A DNA stretch of 64,000 nucleotides, taken from assembly GCF_020700235.1 (NCBI RefSeq), contig NZ_CP085301.1, positions 2,356,001 to 2,420,000 on the forward strand, read 5' to 3'. A program made the translations under genes and the position numbers. Shown here piece after piece: positions 17,214 to 25,181 of the stretch (within the stretch, counting starts at the first letter, position 1; each line of letters starts with the position of its first letter). This DNA is from Haladaptatus pallidirubidus. GTDB taxonomy: Archaea > Halobacteriota > Halobacteria > Halobacteriales > Haladaptataceae. The notes below the pieces were generated by a model. The model saw nothing but the letters and a program-made list of their open reading frames with translations, did not search any database and was not told the DNA's origin.

Positions 17214-17360
17214 TCCGCCCCAGTCATTCGGTTATACACGTGTAGTTCTGTTTGGACATCCACATAGATTCCCGAATAGATATTCGAGGATATGTGCAGA
17301 AAGATATACAGACAGAAATATGGCCAGGTATCTAGAGAGAATGCCGAGAAAACTATCGAG
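17214..17360. repeat. AT-rich repeat region downstream of the par pair
   Basis: It contains AGATATACAGACAGAAATAT (about 17312-17331) and GGTATCTAGAGAGAATG (about 17327-17343), which resemble the ATATCT-purine motifs before parA, and GAATAGATATTCGAGGATAT near 17274. The rest of the gap up to 17510 shows nothing else. With 15674-15966 it brackets the ParA/partner pair. Confidence 0.4.
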
Positions 17361-17510
17361 ACGGTCACTCGGGGCAGGGCGACAATTATCGGACGGGAAA
17401 CAAGTAACGCGGATGGTCGGCGCGCAGGACGAGTCGGCGCTCACGAACCTCGTCTAACGATTCGCCTGAACAACGTTCATTGTTCTTCGCTTCGTTGAGT
17501 CGGACGGTAA

Positions 17511-18065
17511 ATGGGCTTTCATACGTTCGATCCTGAAAAAGCCGAAAAGCTCGAAGACGCGGAACGATACCGGTACGTCTCCCGCGAGGAGTTAGTGGAT
17601 AACCTCGACATCTCGGGCGAGGAAATCGTTGCGGATCTCGGAAGCGGAACCGGATTCTACACCGACGACGTTGCACCGTTCGTAGGGAAGCTGTTTGCGG
17701 TCGACGTGCAGGACGCGATGCACGACCACTATCGAGGGAAAGGAGTTCCCGAAAACGTCTCGCTCGTCACGGCGGACATCTCCGACGTGCCGTTTTCTGA
17801 CGGTGAACTCGACGCCGCATTTTCGACCATGACGTTTCACGAGTTCGCGGGCGACGAGCAAATCGCGGAGATCGCCCGCATCCTCAAGCCGAGGGGGAGG
17901 TTCGTGGTCGCCGATTGGTCTGCCGAGGGTCGGGGCGAAAGCGGCCCACCGGTTGACGAGCGGTACGACCTCGAAGCAGCGCGCGAAATGCTGGAAACCG
18001 CCGAGTTCGAAATCGAATTCGAATCCGAGCGTCCCGAAACATTCCTTCTCGTGGCCTCGTGCTGA
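17511..18065 (+). CDS. Class I SAM-dependent methyltransferase (UbiE-like)
   Basis: A 184-residue Rossmann-fold methyltransferase. Motif I is VADLGSGTGFYTD (residues ~45-57), VDVQDAMHDHY the acidic motif II loop, then MTFHEFAGDEQIAEIARILK and a post-motif GRFVVADWS. This arrangement is like the UbiE/Coq5 and methyltransferase-11 families. The substrate is unknown. It stands between the par pair and a formate dehydrogenase-like gene; no operon link is clear. Confidence 0.85.
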   Translation: MGFHTFDPEKAEKLEDAERYRYVSREELVDNLDISGEEIVADLGSGTGFYTDDVAPFVGKLFAVDVQDAMHDHYRGKGVPENVSLVTADISDVPFSDGELDAAFSTMTFHEFAGDEQIAEIARILKPRGRFVVADWSAEGRGESGPPVDERYDLEAAREMLETAEFEIEFESERPETFLLVASC

Positions 18066-18211
18066 AAATGCGACATCGAGTCCGGCAGGGTGTCGTGAGG
18101 CAAGTGCTTATTCGGGAGGGAGTGGGAAGGCGGAAATCTATTCGAAGCGGACAGTCGGCAAATGGATAAATCGTATTTCGCGATATTGTTTGAACACAGG
18201 CAGCAACCGAA

Positions 18212-18225
18212 ACCCCGTGCGGGGT
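18212..18225. promoter_or_regulatory. Perfect 6-bp inverted repeat before the fdh-like gene
   Basis: ACCCCGTGCGGGGT is a perfect palindrome 45-58 bases before the ATG at 18270, in an otherwise featureless ~200-base gap. It could be an operator. The two-base loop makes an RNA hairpin unlikely. Confidence 0.25.
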
Positions 18226-18269
18226 ACATCCCCGATACGCCTTAGCAAACACCCGTCGCACCGAAACGT

Positions 18270-20315
18270 ATGGGTGGAGATGACGGCCCGAAAAGCATCT
18301 GTCCGTTCTGCGGCGTTGGATGTGGCGTCCTGCGGGCGGAGTCCGGAAAGGGACGAGGATGGAAAGGAGCGGTGAACCGCCGTGGCGAACTCTGTCCGAA
18401 AGGGGTCGCGGCCTACGGCGTGTTGGGACACGACGACCGACTGACGAAGCCACAGGTTCGAAAAGATGGCAGACTCGTCGCCGTCTCGTGGGACGAAGCG
18501 TTTTCCCGAATCGAGACGGAGTTCGGAGGTATCGTAGACGACCACGGGCCGAGCGCATTGGGATTTTTCGCCTCGTCGGGGTGCACGAACGAGGAGAACT
18601 ACGTCTTCCAAAAACTGGCTCGCATTCTCGGGACGAATAACGTGGATAACTGCGCCAGACTCTGTCACTCCTCCACAATCGCCGCGATGCAGTCGCGGTT
18701 CGGTGCGGGCGCGATGACGAACACATTGGACGACATCCGCGATGCCGATTGTTTTCTTGTCTGCGGGTCGAATCCGGCGGAACAGCATCCGATTATTTTC
18801 AGTTCGTATCTCGCGCCAGCGGTGAACGGGGGGACGACTCTGATTCACATCGACCCCAGAGAAAATCGGACGACAGAGCTTGCGGAGTACCACCTATCTG
18901 TCAAACCGGGGTACGATATTCCGCTGTTGAACGCAATGTGTGCCGTGATTTTTGAGGAAAATTTGGAGGACGAGGAGTTCCTTCGAGAACGTACCTCCAA
19001 CGTTCCCGCGTTTCGAGACTTCGTGTCGGGGATTGACATAGACGAGTGTGCGAGGATCGCGGGAGTAAAACCGGACGACCTTCGAGAAGCGACGAGAGTA
19101 TACGTCAGCGCCGACCGCTCCGCGGCGTTCACCGGCATGGGAATGAGCCAACACCGATACGGAACGGCGAACGTTCACGCCCTTCTCAACCTCGCGCTCG
19201 TGACTGGAAACGTCGGCAAGCACGGTGCTGGCGTCAATCCGCTTCGGGGGAAGAACAACGTGCAGGGAGCGAGCGACGTGGGTGCTTTGCCGGACGTACT
19301 GCCCGGCTATCGCCCCGTGACAGATGCTGATACTCGGACAGAAATCGCGAACGTTTGGGGCGCCGAACCGCCAGCCAAACCCGGACTCACGGAAGTCGAA
19401 ATGACTCACGAATTCGGCGACGAAATTCGTGGCGCGTTCGTGTTCGGCGAAAATATAGGAGCGACGGAGCCGAACTCGAACCGTGTTTCGCGGGAGCTCG
19501 ATTCGCTCGACTGCCTCGCTGTACAGGAGATCTTTCCGAACGAGACGACGGCGCACGCGGACGTAGTTCTGCCAGCGAGTTCGTGGGCCGAGAAAGCCGG
19601 AACCGTCACGAACACCGACAGGCAGGTACAGCGAATGCGTCCGACCGGCGACCCGTCCGGGAACGCACGCACCGACCTCGAAATCCTCTGTGAGTTGGGT
19701 GTACGATTGACGGGCGAATCGTTCGAATACGACGGCCCGGAGGCTGTTTTTTCGGAATTGGTGCGAGTGACGCCGCAGTACGCGGGTATGAGTTACGACG
19801 GAATCGGTGACGGAAGTCAACGATGGCCATTTCCAAAGGGTGCAGATGAAGACAGCGGAGGAACCGGTGTCCTCCATCGCGGGCGATTTGCGAGCGGTGC
19901 GCGCCGCGTACCGCTCGTTCCTGTCGAACACGTCGAGCCGGTGGATGAGGAGAATCGGAAAAGCGAATCGCTCGTTCTGACGACGGGGCGGGTCGTCGAA
20001 CATTTCAACAGTGGTGTCGTCACCAGACGGAGTGACGTGCTGACGCATCTCCGAAGCACGGACGCCCTGCAAATCCATCCAGATGACGCCGAAGAGAGAG
20101 GAATCGAGGACGGAGACCGCGTTGTCGTGGAAAACGACCACGGACGAATTGAGGCGTCAGCGGCAGTCACACCGTCGATTCGACCCGACGTCGTCTTTCT
20201 CACGTTCCACTTCGCCGAGCGTTTGGTCAACCGACTGACCGGCGACGAACTCGACTCGGAGTCGAAAATTCCGACCTACAAGCACGTGCCGGTTTGCGTG
20301 GAAAAGACGACTTGA
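18270..20315 (+). CDS. Molybdopterin oxidoreductase, formate dehydrogenase alpha-like
   Basis: A 681-residue bis-MGD enzyme. Cys11, Cys14 and Cys18 (CPFCGVGC) with Cys42 (LCPKG) form the N-terminal [4Fe-4S] site. NVDNCARLCHSST places Cys132 at the Mo/W ligand position, occupied by Cys or Sec in formate dehydrogenases. GMGMSQH, RGKNNVQGASDVG and the C-terminal domain with HFNSGVVTRRS and HPDDAEERGIEDGD are standard. Formate dehydrogenase is the best match; assimilatory nitrate reductase is the main alternative. No Tat signal, so cytoplasmic. No FdhB, diaphorase or ferredoxin gene is adjacent. Confidence 0.88.
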   Translation: MGGDDGPKSICPFCGVGCGVLRAESGKGRGWKGAVNRRGELCPKGVAAYGVLGHDDRLTKPQVRKDGRLVAVSWDEAFSRIETEFGGIVDDHGPSALGFFASSGCTNEENYVFQKLARILGTNNVDNCARLCHSSTIAAMQSRFGAGAMTNTLDDIRDADCFLVCGSNPAEQHPIIFSSYLAPAVNGGTTLIHIDPRENRTTELAEYHLSVKPGYDIPLLNAMCAVIFEENLEDEEFLRERTSNVPAFRDFVSGIDIDECARIAGVKPDDLREATRVYVSADRSAAFTGMGMSQHRYGTANVHALLNLALVTGNVGKHGAGVNPLRGKNNVQGASDVGALPDVLPGYRPVTDADTRTEIANVWGAEPPAKPGLTEVEMTHEFGDEIRGAFVFGENIGATEPNSNRVSRELDSLDCLAVQEIFPNETTAHADVVLPASSWAEKAGTVTNTDRQVQRMRPTGDPSGNARTDLEILCELGVRLTGESFEYDGPEAVFSELVRVTPQYAGMSYDGIGDGSQRWPFPKGADEDSGGTGVLHRGRFASGARRVPLVPVEHVEPVDEENRKSESLVLTTGRVVEHFNSGVVTRRSDVLTHLRSTDALQIHPDDAEERGIEDGDRVVVENDHGRIEASAAVTPSIRPDVVFLTFHFAERLVNRLTGDELDSESKIPTYKHVPVCVEKTT

Positions 20316-20423
20316 AAGAAACAGGTGAGATGGATTGGTGAGAAAATAGTACTGTGACGAGAAGGGCTATTTCGCACATATATCAGCATAAAACACATAT
20401 TTTACGCGGTTATCTATCCGTGT

Positions 20424-20786
20424 ATGACCGATGTATTCCTCCTGAAACAGAAAATCAAGCCGGGAGAGACGGAACGATGCAAGGAGTTATTAGCGGAACA
20501 GATGAATCAGTCGAGTTCCGACATAGAAGAGATACTGGAGGTAGAAGGAGTGTTTACCGAATCCATTTTCATCGAACGGGCCAGCGACGGCGATTACCTC
20601 GTGTGGTATTTTGAGGCCAAGGACGCGACCCGTATCAGCGGAATTTGGGACGAACCAGCGAAAGCAGGTATCGAGGATAAAGTAGACGACACAAAATCAA
20701 TGCTCACGGACGTTCTCGAAAACCCCGATACGTGGGGTGAAGACGATTTTGAACTTCTCCACCATCTGGTGAATCCGAATCGATAG
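20424..20786 (+). CDS. DUF6176 family protein
   Basis: A 120-residue protein of the DUF6176 family (MTDVFLLKQKIKPGETERCK ... VEGVFTESIFIERASDGDYL). The alpha/beta pattern resembles ferredoxin-like dimeric barrels (EthD/NIPSNAP type); function unknown. A TATA-like ACATATTTTACG lies 20-30 bases upstream. A nonsense-broken relative lies at 3155-3440. Confidence 0.8.
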   Translation: MTDVFLLKQKIKPGETERCKELLAEQMNQSSSDIEEILEVEGVFTESIFIERASDGDYLVWYFEAKDATRISGIWDEPAKAGIEDKVDDTKSMLTDVLENPDTWGEDDFELLHHLVNPNR

Positions 20787-20982
20787 TGGCAAATCGGTTT
20801 TCCATTTGTCAAATAGTGACTACCGCAGACGCTCTGAACCCATTTTGTATGCCCGACCGTTTTGTTTCCGACCGCGTCCACACCTGCATTTCGGATGTAA
20901 ACGAGTGACACACTTAACCGCGGTCAACCCTAACGCTAGGTGAATCCGGCGGCGGGACTCGTTTCGTCGGTCGGAACGGAGT

Positions 20983-21975
20983 ATGAACAAACAGAACACA
21001 TACGAACGGTTGTACGAGGAAACGATACCGTCGGTCGTTTCGATATACGTCACGCCGCAAAACGTTGCGGAGGGGTTGCGAACCGGCGCAGGGTCAGGAT
21101 TCGTGTACGACTACGACGGGCACGTCGTCACCAACCAACACGTCGTTGGGAGGGCGGGGGAAGTGGAACTTCGATTCAGCGACGGGGACTGGCGGACGGG
21201 AACGGTCGTCGGGCGGGACGAAAACACCGACCTCGCGGTCGTGCAGGTCACCGACTTGCCATCCTACGCAAAACCGCTTCCGGTCGCGACCGGCGAACCG
21301 AAACCGGGTCAGCGGGTCGCCGCACTCGGTAATCCGATGGGGTTGGATGGAACGATTACCGCGGGAATCGTCAGTGGAACGAACCGCTCGCTTCCGACCG
21401 GAAACGGGTTTGCCATCCCCGATACGGTACAGACCGACGCCGCCATCAATCCCGGGAACAGCGGCGGCCCGCTCGTGACGCTCGACGGCGAAGTGGTCGG
21501 TGCCAACCGCGCGCGACAGGGTGACGGCATCGGATTCGCTATTTCAGCGGCTATCGTCGCACGGGTCGTTCCCGACCTCGTCAGGGACGGTCACTACCGC
21601 CATCCGTATCTCAAAATATCAACCATAGACGTTTCGCCGCTCGTCGCCGAAGCAAACGGACTCGCGGAGACAGACGGCGTCCTTGTCGTGGACGTGCGTC
21701 TCGGCCCTGCAAGCGGCGCGTTCATCGGCTGCGAAATGGTTCGCGAACTGCGCGGGCGTGAAGTGCCCGTCGGTGGGGACGTTATCGTCGGCGTCGATGG
21801 ACAGTCGATTCATTCGCACGAGGAACTGATGCGGTACCTCATCACCGAAGCCCATCCCGGAGAGCGGATCGAGGTGGAATTGATTCGGGAAGGAAGCCGA
21901 ATGACCGAACTGGTGACGCTCGGTGAACGGCCCAGACGTTCCGGCCAGGGGCCCGTGGGTATTACCGTGAAATGA
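20983..21975 (+). CDS. HtrA/DegP-type serine protease with PDZ domain
   Basis: A 330-residue S1C protease. The catalytic triad is His53 (TNQHVVG), Asp83 (DENTDLAVV) and Ser160 (NPGNSGGPL). A PDZ domain follows at ~215-320 (VVDVRLGPASGAFIGCEMVR; GDVIVGVDGQSIHSHEEL). HtrA proteins degrade misfolded proteins. No signal peptide or N-terminal membrane helix is seen, so it may act in the cytoplasm or use an unusual route. Two origin recognition boxes start right after its stop codon. Confidence 0.92.
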   Translation: MNKQNTYERLYEETIPSVVSIYVTPQNVAEGLRTGAGSGFVYDYDGHVVTNQHVVGRAGEVELRFSDGDWRTGTVVGRDENTDLAVVQVTDLPSYAKPLPVATGEPKPGQRVAALGNPMGLDGTITAGIVSGTNRSLPTGNGFAIPDTVQTDAAINPGNSGGPLVTLDGEVVGANRARQGDGIGFAISAAIVARVVPDLVRDGHYRHPYLKISTIDVSPLVAEANGLAETDGVLVVDVRLGPASGAFIGCEMVRELRGREVPVGGDVIVGVDGQSIHSHEELMRYLITEAHPGERIEVELIREGSRMTELVTLGERPRRSGQGPVGITVK

Positions 21976-21994
21976 AGTAGAAACGCGAGGGAAC

Positions 21995-22020
21995 GAGAAC
22001 AACGGAAATAGTGGCGTTCG
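21995..22020 (+). other. Origin recognition box 1
   Basis: GAGAACAACGGAAATAGTGG followed by CGTTCG, between the htrA-like and orc1 genes. The core ACAACGGAAATAGTGG is intact; the G tail is interrupted by a C. Confidence 0.7.
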
Positions 22021-22051
22021 GTCGGGCATTAATTCGAACAATCGGTAGCGC

Positions 22052-22078
22052 GGAAACAGCGGAAATAGTGGGGTTGGG
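22052..22078 (+). other. Origin recognition box 2
   Basis: GGAAACAGCGGAAATAGTGG followed by GGTTGGG: a full box with core AACAGCGGAAA and an extended G tail, 57 bases from box 1 and in the same direction. Confidence 0.8.
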
Positions 22079-22123
22079 CGGATGAAATCCGAGATCTCGT
22101 AAGCGCCAACGGAAACCGTTTCG

Positions 22124-23365
22124 TCAGGTTTCTCGATCGTCGAGAAGCGACTGGTAGTACGGCCGAATACTTTCGTGAACTCCGGCGAGTTCGATGGTTT
22201 CCTCGAGTGCACTAACGACGAGTTGTAGGTCTTGTTTTAGCGCGTGTTCACGATACTTTCCACCGGACATTCCCTCGTTTTTCTCGGTCGAAGAGATGAC
22301 CCCGAGCATGGCCAAATCCGCGAGATGGTCGCGCATTCGCCTGCTGGTTAGTGCCTCGGTACCGATGTGACTACATAGTTGTTCGTAGCGCGGACGAATA
22401 TCTCGCGACCGGGCAGGGGTGTTACCCTCAGCTTCGATGGACGTGAGTGCGTACAGAATCAGTCGCGCGTGCTGGGTGAGGTCGGCAACGCCTTCCATGA
22501 TTCGGTCGCGTTCTAGTTTCCGCCGAGCCTCCTGAACGTGCGTATCGACGACCTGTTCCGCCGCATCTTTTCGGGCGAGGTCGCCCGCTTCGAGAAGTAA
22601 GTCGAGTGCCTGCCGGGCGTCACCAGCGTCTTGCGCACCGTAAGCCGCGCAGAGTGGAATCACGTCGTCCGCCAAGGCATTTTCGTGAAACGCGACTTGG
22701 TCACGCTGATGAAGCACCTTCTGGAGTTCGCTGGCGTTGTACGGCGGAAACGAAACCTCCTTCTCACAGAGCGAGGAGCGAACTTTCGCCGAGAGAGAGT
22801 CGCGAAACGAAAGGTCGTTGCTGATGCCGATGAGACCGATTTTGGCGTGTTCGAGATAGCCGTTACTTCGGGCGCGTGGAATCTGATACAGAATGGAGTT
22901 GTCGTTGATGTGATCGACCTCGTCCAGAACGATGATGATGGTTCCCCCGAGTTTGTCGAGTTCGTCCCAGAGAAAACTGTAAACCTGCGCCTGCGGATAG
23001 CCCGTGTTGCTGATTTGGTCGGCTGGATCGCGGAGAGTGTTGACGAGTCGGACTGCCACTTGATAGCTAGAATTGAGTCCGTCACAGTTGATTTCGATGA
23101 CCGAAAGCGAAATGTCGTCGTATCTGGCGGCATCCTCTTGGAGCTGGTTCAAGAGAAATCGAGTTGCGGCGGTTTTCCCGACGCCGCTTTTTCCGTAGAG
23201 GAAAATGTTCGACGGCGCTTCCCCGTTGATAATCGGTTGGAGGGCGGCGTGATACTCTTCGAGTTCGTCGTCGCGCCCGACCAGATTATTGGGCGTGTAC
23301 TCCTCCAATAATGCGTCCCGGTTTTTGTAGAGAGAGTTATCCCGGTCGAAACTAAACGATGACAT
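22124..23365 (-). CDS. orc1/cdc6: Orc1/Cdc6-family replication initiator
   Basis: A 413-residue AAA+ ATPase that binds origin recognition boxes and starts replication. Walker A is at residues 58-65 (GKSGVGKT), Walker B at ~144-150 (IIIVLDEVD). Sensor and arginine-finger regions follow (GLIGISNDLSFRDSLSAKVR; GDARQALDLLLEAGD), and the C-terminal ~110 residues form a winged helix (SRRMRDHLADLAMLGVIS) that contacts DNA. It is flanked by boxes on both sides and by a 1.8-kb non-coding region upstream, so it very probably serves this origin. Haloarchaea carry many Orc1 paralogues; which one this is cannot be told. Confidence 0.95.
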   Translation of the reverse strand: MSSFSFDRDNSLYKNRDALLEEYTPNNLVGRDDELEEYHAALQPIINGEAPSNIFLYGKSGVGKTAATRFLLNQLQEDAARYDDISLSVIEINCDGLNSSYQVAVRLVNTLRDPADQISNTGYPQAQVYSFLWDELDKLGGTIIIVLDEVDHINDNSILYQIPRARSNGYLEHAKIGLIGISNDLSFRDSLSAKVRSSLCEKEVSFPPYNASELQKVLHQRDQVAFHENALADDVIPLCAAYGAQDAGDARQALDLLLEAGDLARKDAAEQVVDTHVQEARRKLERDRIMEGVADLTQHARLILYALTSIEAEGNTPARSRDIRPRYEQLCSHIGTEALTSRRMRDHLADLAMLGVISSTEKNEGMSGGKYREHALKQDLQLVVSALEETIELAGVHESIRPYYQSLLDDRET

Positions 23366-23499
23366 TACCAGATGGTTTTACGGAAGAGCATATAAAAGTG
23401 GGGCGTCCGCTGTTTCTTCTGTTTTTCAGGATATAAATATCCAATGGTTACGTCGGAGAGTGTTGTTTCCGGTGTTTCCGTATTTGCGTCCGACCGTTA

Positions 23500-23580
23500 C
23501 GATCGGTTCACAATTTCATTTTTGTTGTTATTATATTTTAGCCGCTTTTATCTTTGTATTTTTCTATTTGCTGCTGCCTT
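23500..23580. other. T-rich tract upstream of orc1 (possible unwinding element)
   Basis: A strand-asymmetric run of T on the plus strand (TTTCATTTTTGTTGTTATTA and similar) about 140-215 bases from the orc1 start. It may be a secondary duplex-unwinding element or only promoter-distal AT-rich sequence. Confidence 0.35.
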
Positions 23581-23808
23581 TGACTCGACATTCATCTATT
23601 GTCTCCGCACTTCACGCTGTTTTCGCGGATTCCGCTCTATGCGCTTTTCGTTCCTCCGAGGGAGTCACGTTTTCTACACCTACGCTGATTATTTGGACAC
23701 CGTCGTCAGACGCTTTCTTGTTCACCAGCCTAATCAGCACCGAAGATACCAGAGAGGATGATAGCAAGTAACAGGAATGATAGCAAGGAGTGGTATGGAC
23801 ACTGCATG

Positions 23809-23833
23809 GAGAACAGCGGAAACAGTGGAGGTA
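23809..23833 (+). other. Origin recognition box 3
   Basis: GAGAACAGCGGAAACAGTGG followed by AGGT. The core is perfect and the G tail short. Confidence 0.8.
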
Positions 23834-23942
23834 TCGAGTGAAATCGTTTGTCGGATAGCGTTCTATAAGGCCTCTAACGGTAGAATCCGAACGTCTCGGG
23901 AAACAGATCCGTTGAAAGAGCACGGGTTTATTTATAAACACA

Positions 23943-23970
23943 CACCCACCCCACTATTTCCTGTGTCTAG
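23943..23970 (-). other. Origin recognition box 4 (inverted)
   Basis: On the minus strand: ACACAGGAAATAGTGGGGTG then GGTG. It has a long G tail but AGGAAA in place of CGGAAA in the core. It points away from box 5, with the AT-rich segment between them. Confidence 0.75.
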
Positions 23971-24029
23971 TTGGGCAGAAGGAGGATGGGGTAGAAAGGT
24001 GTATGAAGAACCGACAACTTTATCTCCAT

Positions 24030-24180
24030 AGGTAAGAAACCATACCCGTAATGTGTAAACTATATTTTAGCTAAACATGGCTTAATGGATATATAGTCTA
24101 GAGGCCGACTATAACTAGCTAAATATATCTGAATACGTGTCTACTAATATAAATACGTCAAACTAAATCTTGCAACCGAG
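24030..24180. other. Candidate duplex-unwinding element
   Basis: About 150 bases dominated by A/T (for example ACTATATTTTAGCTAAAC and TAACTAGCTAAATATATCTG) between the inverted boxes at 23943 and 24317. This is where an origin would be expected to melt. Confidence 0.6.
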
Positions 24181-24316
24181 AAAACCGATCATCCACCTTC
24201 TTTCCGACCAGTAACCCGAACATTAGCCAAATTTAGCGAATATTAGCTCTCGCCTTGGTAATTTCGTCCTCTGTTCGACTACTGATTGACTCGCCATCCC
24301 CGACCCATCTCCGCCA

Positions 24317-24344
24317 CAGAACAACGGAAATGATGGGGTGGGTG
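24317..24344 (+). other. Origin recognition box 5
   Basis: AGAACAACGGAAATGATGGG followed by GTGGGTG: a full-length box with an extended G tail, the probable right border of the core origin. Confidence 0.85.
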
Positions 24345-24493
24345 TCATTGTCAAATGTTAACACTAAAAATCTCGTACCTGGTGAAATATTAATATTCTG
24401 ATTTATGTGAGGTTAAGAATTGATGCTACATGGTCTATTGTGACTTTTCCTTCGTCCTGAGTTCGACTCTTTCTGACTCTTTCTTTGGCTGAC

Positions 24494-24520
24494 CAAACAA
24501 CGGAAACTACGGGGTAGGTC
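24494..24520 (+). other. Origin recognition box 6
   Basis: CAAACAACGGAAACTACGGG followed by GTAGGTC; same orientation as box 5. Confidence 0.75.
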
Positions 24521-24558
24521 ACCTTCCGCCGTTCCCTATCCTCCCTCCATTGTATGTG

Positions 24559-24582
24559 TGACAACGGAAACTATGGTGTTGA
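24559..24582 (+). other. Origin recognition box 7
   Basis: TGACAACGGAAACTATGGTG followed by TTGA: good core, short G tail. Confidence 0.65.
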
Positions 24583-24602
24583 AACGGAATGACTTCGTCC
24601 GG

Positions 24603-24630
24603 AGGACAGCGGAAATCGTGGGGTTGGCGA
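24603..24630 (+). other. Origin recognition box 8
   Basis: AGGACAGCGGAAATCGTGGG followed by GTTGGCG. Its spacing from boxes 6 and 7 is short (about 40-65 bases), forming a tight array. Confidence 0.75.
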
Positions 24631-24913
24631 ATTTGTTCCGGCGAACTGCTACGATGTCGAACAATTAGCGTCTCTAAAAGAGCAACTACACCCCCTATAC
24701 TTCTGGTAGCGTCCGTGCGTCCACCAATTTACTCATATAGTAGCTTCGCTCGACAAACCCGGAACCGAGCGAACGAGTAAAATATCTCGTTGTCGCCGGT
24801 CTTCCCAACCGTAACTTCGAGTGATTTTGCGAACTCTCACGAACGTTAGAACTCCTCGTTCCGGGTGCTTCCAACACGGACTGGAGCGAATCGCTCCGCT
24901 ATAATCAAGCCGG

Positions 24914-24937
24914 ATAACAGCGGAAATAGTGGTGTCT
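24914..24937 (+). other. Origin recognition box 9
   Basis: ATAACAGCGGAAATAGTGGT followed by GTCT: perfect core with a short G tail. Confidence 0.7.
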
Positions 24938-25071
24938 ACAAAATAGTGTTGAAAAATGACATTTATCTGCTAACCGTCAGTTTCGAGTATCTCTACACTG
25001 GATAGTTTCGTCTCAATGATGATAAATCGAAGTATGTTGGTAAACCGGAGTAAATATAACCACGTACTACA

Positions 25072-25097
25072 CGAACAGCGGAAATAACGGTGTTATC
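25072..25097 (+). other. Origin recognition box 10
   Basis: ACGAACAGCGGAAATAACGG followed by TGTTAT; the right-most box of the cluster, 85 bases from the stop of the origin-adjacent membrane protein. Confidence 0.65.
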
Positions 25098-25181
25098 ATC
25101 TCAATCGGAACGGTGTCACCGTATAAAACTGGAGGTACCGATCTGTCGCTATCCGGCTTATTCGTCGCCGTTTGACTTGGA

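Larger units (their letters stand above)
23366..25181. other. oriC: Replication origin region (oriC)
   Basis: About 1.8 kb without a credible gene, clearly more AT-rich than the surroundings. It contains eight boxes with the haloarchaeal ORB core AACnnCGGAAA...GG(T/G)GT: one minus-strand box (23943) and seven plus-strand boxes (23809, 24317, 24494, 24559, 24603, 24914, 25072). The orc1/cdc6 gene lies immediately to the left with two more boxes behind it. The inverted pair at 23943 and 24317 encloses the most AT-rich part. This is the classical arrangement of a haloarchaeal Orc1-dependent origin. Confidence 0.9.

Noticed and set aside
23405..23480. Degenerate CCGCTGTTTC and TTTCCGGTGTTTCC elements next to orc1
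   Set aside because: They resemble ORB halves in the inverse direction, but lack the G-rich tail. I did not count them.
23444..23771. Two overlapping frames of about 100 codons within the origin region
   Set aside because: They are Phe/Leu/Ser-rich because of T-rich origin DNA and match no family. They overlap each other in different frames.
22000..25100. The repeated ~26-base boxes as a CRISPR array
   Set aside because: Spacing is irregular (about 40 to 900 bases), orientation is mixed, and no cas gene is near. They fit origin boxes.
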